Shown here: positions 60,373 through 64,000 of the stretch, piece after piece
Layout: the number at the start of each line of letters is the position of its first letter
Position numbering within the stretch: position 1 is the first letter of the stretch
Origin: Quillaja saponaria
Taxonomy: Eukaryota > Streptophyta > Magnoliopsida > Fabales > Quillajaceae
Reading direction: 5' to 3'
Length of the DNA: 64,000 bases
Assembly: GCA_029379385.1 (NCBI GenBank)
Contig: CM055607.1
Location: 9,920,001 to 9,984,000 of the forward strand
Made by a program: the position numbers and the translations under genes
The notes under the pieces: model-generated
The model's input: only the letters and a program-made list of their open reading frames with translations
The model's database searches: none
Told to the model about the DNA's origin: nothing

Positions 60373-63300
60373 CATGAAATAATTTTTTGAGTGATTCGAA
60401 ATGAAAACAAAGAAAGTGTGACGCGAAGGATTGACCAAAGACAAATTTTTGTAACTCATTTCCTACTTGAAATTATGATTTTTTTAGCCCGGTCTATATC
60501 ATCTTTTAGAATTTTATTTTAAGATATATAATTTATAATGTTCTCTTCACCTCTTGATAATAGGATTTTTCATCCATGGATGTAGGTTTTTTTTCATCGA
60601 AAGTCAAATAATATACAATTCTCTTGTTGTTTTCTTTTTTGTTTGCTATTTTGTTTGTTTAATTTCGCTTTTGTCATAACAATAACTCATTATGACTATT
60701 TTTTTAATAGATAATATTTATTTCAATTGTATAACATATTAAGAAAAAAATTATTATGCATCAGTGGGTAAAAGAGACAATAACTCATTGTGATTTTGAT
60801 AAGAAAAAGTTGTTAAATTTAAAATCTCTTTTGAGTAATTGGATTCTTTTATATTCTCTTTCCATTGTAACTTTTATAACTTAAGCTATTCTTGCAATCT
60901 AGAGATTCTATATCTATCTATATATATATATATAGATATATTATAAACAATCATTCATATTCTTACTCTTTTACTTTTGAGTAATTGGATTTTTTATATT
61001 CACTTTCTCTCAAAAAAAAAAAGAAAAAGAAAGAAAGACAGCATTTGGAAAGTTAAGAAAAATTGTATATGAAGTCACAATCTACACGCACAATGCATTC
61101 TATACACTTGAAGGAATTAGTAAAAGTAACTAACACATAAATCGTCAAAGAGATTGACGATTTACACTTGAAGCTGTAATAAACCAATAAGATGAAGAAA
61201 ACATAAATTGTTATAGTTATATACGTGTTATTGTAAATTTTTTCTAACAAAAAATTGGTGGATTTATATAGAAATTTTCACTCAAATAAATTGATATGTT
61301 AGCTGACAATTTACAATGAGTATAATGAAATATATACTAACAAATAAATATGCATAACTAACGATTTTGAGTTTAATATCTACTACCACAAATTGACAAA
61401 TATATATATATATAATAAATACACAGATGGGTGCAATTGCAATCAAATTATATGATTCATAACCAACATCAAATTTTAAGATCCCATCGTAACTATCATG
61501 CAGACATGCACAATGAATTCCAACTTTTGGTCAGTGACTCACTACATGCCTACCTAGATTATGTCTTCAACCAAATTAATTAGGAAGCTAACGTGGGAGT
61601 ATATTCAATACATGGTTATTATGGACAAGGAAAGCAGTGTAAGTTGCCGCTTAGAATTACAAAGGTCATCGGCCATTGTTCTGAAACTGTTCGGTCTGAG
61701 AAGTGGAATGGGGTTGAGGACATGAGGGCCAGGCCTAAATCTTGTTAACAGACAATTTGTTTACAGTGACTGGTTTGCAATTGCAATTTCTTTATAAGCT
61801 GCTTGGACTTGGACCACAGGACCAGGCTCTGTGGGAATAATGCTACCTTATTTTCTATTCCTGCTGGGCTTGAAATAACTAGCTAACACATAAGCAAAAC
61901 ATTCACTTTTTTATGGTCATTAACTACTAAAACGATATAAATATTAGCGATTTATAGTAAAATATGTATTTACAAACAATTTGGTTATGATTTTACATCT
62001 AATTTCTAATAAAATTCATACTGACAAATAAATCGATTTATAGTGATTCATTCAACTTTAATTTTTTCTTTAGGTAGGTGATTTAGTTTAAATGTATCAT
62101 TTTGACAACACTAACTTTGTTGGATTTAAAGATATCTTTTTGGGTAGATCATATTCTTTTAATCTCTTTCATTATGATTTTAAGCTATTCATCATCCAAT
62201 CCTTATATTTTAACTCTTGCATGAGCTTGGATATAATTGAAATGCCTTCACTTTCTCCCAAGTTAAACAACTTTGTGAAAAGTTAAAAAAAATGTTAACA
62301 TAATGTCAATCCATATAACGATTTATAAATAAATGTTTACTAAGTAATTTATTGAGAGAGTTTTAGACGATTGTAGTATAAAACGTATAGTAACAACCCA
62401 CTTGTAATTATTATTGAAGACTTACGAAAACAAATGATTTGTTGAGTTATGATTCACAAATAAATAATTAGAGTGACAAGATATTCTATTTTAATTTATC
62501 ATTACATTAATGATAAGTTATAATATTTCTAAGACTTCAGCCAAACATTTATGGAAAAAAAGTTCAGATCCACACATATATGTATATCAGGTGTAACAAA
62601 TAATTTACCATAAAATATTTATGAAAAAGTTATTCACATCTAAATTGTTAAGGAGATAAATATTTATTATAAATTATTTACTAATACATAAATTACTAAA
62701 AGAGATGTTAAGATCTCATCATAATTAACTATCATGCACCATGAATTCCAACTTTATAATTAGTCACTGCCCAGATTATGCCTTCAACCAAATTAGGAAG
62801 CAAGTGCAGGAGTAATAACACATGATATAAACACACTAAACATTGCTAAAGGCTAATTAATTAACCATTAGGACATAATATAAACACAGCAACATAGAAA
62901 ACTTTATACTAATAACACATGAGAAACCATGAGTAGCTAATTAAAGGAAATCAGCCATAATTGAAATCAACTAGATATTCATCATCTCTTCACCCATTAA
63001 TCTTCAAGTATTTACATAATAAGTACATGCTCCTGCAAGTGGAGGAAATTGCTTAGGGGTTAGTAGACAAAAAAAAAAAAAAACAAAAATAAACACATAA
63101 TTCTACAGAAACCTTAAAAAGTGCTTAGAAAACTAGTACTATTTATTTTTGGCCAAGTGTTGGAAGCCCCGTGCTTTAAGGATTGGAGCTTAATGGCTAC
63201 TTTTGGCATTAAACAAGTACATGAAAGCAACTATGGCATCATTAGTGAAGTCATTACCAACAATAGAAAAAGGATACAATCACGCAAAGTCAAAAATATT

Positions 63301-63741
63301 TGAAATAAACAATTCAACTTATTTGGAACTATAACAAATATATATATATATATATAGAATTATTAGGATTCCACATTGCTTTTAATTTATTTGTTTAATT
63401 AAAATCTATTATTATTTTTAATTTGTGTCGTCCCAAGTACTAACACTTGTTAATATTTATAAATACAAAAAAGTATTTAGATATTTTAAAAAATTATTAA
63501 TTATATATTAAATTAAAATAATAATAATTTACTGCAATAAACGTTATAAGAATTTATTTTGATGATCAATATATTATATATTTTGTTTATGTTCCAAATT
63601 AATGTTAAAAAATATATATTTATTCAAATGAAATTGAAAACATGAAGAAATATATACTGTACCTACAATGGTCATGGGTGGGTAACTACGGTTTGGAAGT
63701 CTTTGATTTTCCCTTTTGTTTAAGAAGATTGTTAATGAGAA
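60373..63741. other. AT-rich intergenic region with diverged repeats
   Basis: No gene recognised. Segments at about 61470-61620 and 62700-62825 are diverged direct copies (TATCATGCA, ATGAATTCCAACTTT, AGATTATGxCTTCAACCAAATTA). A loose motif resembling ACAxATAAATCG recurs between about 61130 and 62700 and could be sub-terminal repeats of a decayed DNA transposon. An AT microsatellite lies near 63340. Confidence 0.45.
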
Positions 63742-64000
63742 TTAAACACCACGATTAACCATGTCCATGAAACGCTGCTCAGATTCAAGCCTCTGTAGCC
63801 TAATTTGATTATTGATCTTCTCAATGAACGCTTCCGCTCGCCGATTCAACTCGTCCTGACTCATTGATTTGTCCCTCCTCGACGACGATGCCGTGTCGTT
63901 GAACGTGTCAGACTTCTTCAGCTCCTTCTGAGCCCAGTCCCAGACCACTGGGTCATCTCCATTGTCATCCAACGGCTTTGTTTTAGTTCTCGCAGTCCAT
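63742..64000 (-). CDS. C-terminal part of DUF4408/DUF761 protein (PAMP-induced A70-like), partial
   Basis: An open minus-strand frame enters from the right edge (visible start WTARTKTKPLDD) and ends with TAA at 63742-63744, leaving about 85 visible residues. The end DELNRRAEAFIEKINNQIRL followed by QRLESEQRFMDMVNRGV is the conserved DUF761-type C-terminal motif. It is found in plant DUF4408 proteins such as the PAMP-induced protein A70, which usually have N-terminal membrane segments outside this window. A Ser/Arg/Asp-rich linker precedes it. Function is unknown; induction by defence elicitors is known for the family. The start lies beyond the window. Confidence 0.75.
   Translation of the reverse strand, partial: WTARTKTKPLDDNGDDPVVWDWAQKELKKSDTFNDTASSSRRDKSMSQDELNRRAEAFIEKINNQIRLQRLESEQRFMDMVNRGV

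Overview
This window is nuclear DNA from a flowering plant, most likely a eudicot. It is AT-rich and has GT-AG introns with pyrimidine tracts. The gene families are plant-specific (APO, DYW-type PPR, XTH, phytocyanin, KIP1/NET-like, FEY-type SDR, defensin-like peptide), and the transposon remnants are of plant type (hAT, solo LTRs, TRIM). I cannot name the species. Exon structures were built by hand from splice signals and reading-frame continuity, and each multi-exon model was checked for phase.

Layout. 0.6-3.8 kb: APO-domain RNA-binding protein (+). 7.5-11.4 kb: GT77-like glycosyltransferase (+) with a 2.3 kb first intron. 14.0-16.0 kb: organic cation/carnitine transporter pseudogene (+). 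16.6-17.0 kb: small Lys-rich protein with an FRG1-like C-terminus (+). 18.8-23.2 kb: STR8-type rhodanese/TrhO-like plastid protein (-), eight exons, one of which carries a frame-breaking base. 24.0-25.4 kb: XTH (+). 25.8-27.2 kb: non-autonomous hAT element with perfect 8-bp TSD. 29.3-31.8 kb: plastid-type thioredoxin-like 2Fe-2S plus TPR protein (+). 32.7-33.3 kb: stellacyanin-like phytocyanin (-). 34.4-36.2 kb: KIP1/NET-like coiled-coil protein (-). 38.1-39.9 kb: PPR-DYW protein (+) that stops four residues early. 40.2-42.0 kb: DUF2828-type vWA gene (-) broken by three single-base indels. 43.7-47.4 kb: probable Ty3/gypsy solo LTR. 48.7-49.1 kb: two-exon, 8-Cys defensin-like peptide (+), followed at once by a foldback repeat with a telomere-like core. 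50.7-57.8 kb: FEY-type SDR (-), with a TRIM-like element and a 29-G run in its introns. 58.7-60.4 kb: Ty1/copia solo LTR with perfect 5-bp TSD. 63.7-64.0 kb: C-terminal part of a PAMP-induced A70-like/DUF761 protein (-) running off the right edge.

The genes do not form a pathway; this is ordinary plant gene order. Several encode organelle proteins (APO, STR8, 2Fe-2S/TPR, probably the PPR), and at least two of these have GCCCA (site II-like) promoter motifs. Two themes stand out. First, four loci carry single-base frame lesions; the transporter and the vWA gene look truly decayed, while STR8 and the PPR gene are otherwise intact, so real recent loss and assembly indels must be told apart. Second, the segment around the defensin-like gene is densely rearranged (nested LTR, duplicated flanks, telomere-like foldback). 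I found no clear evidence of an undescribed multi-gene system.
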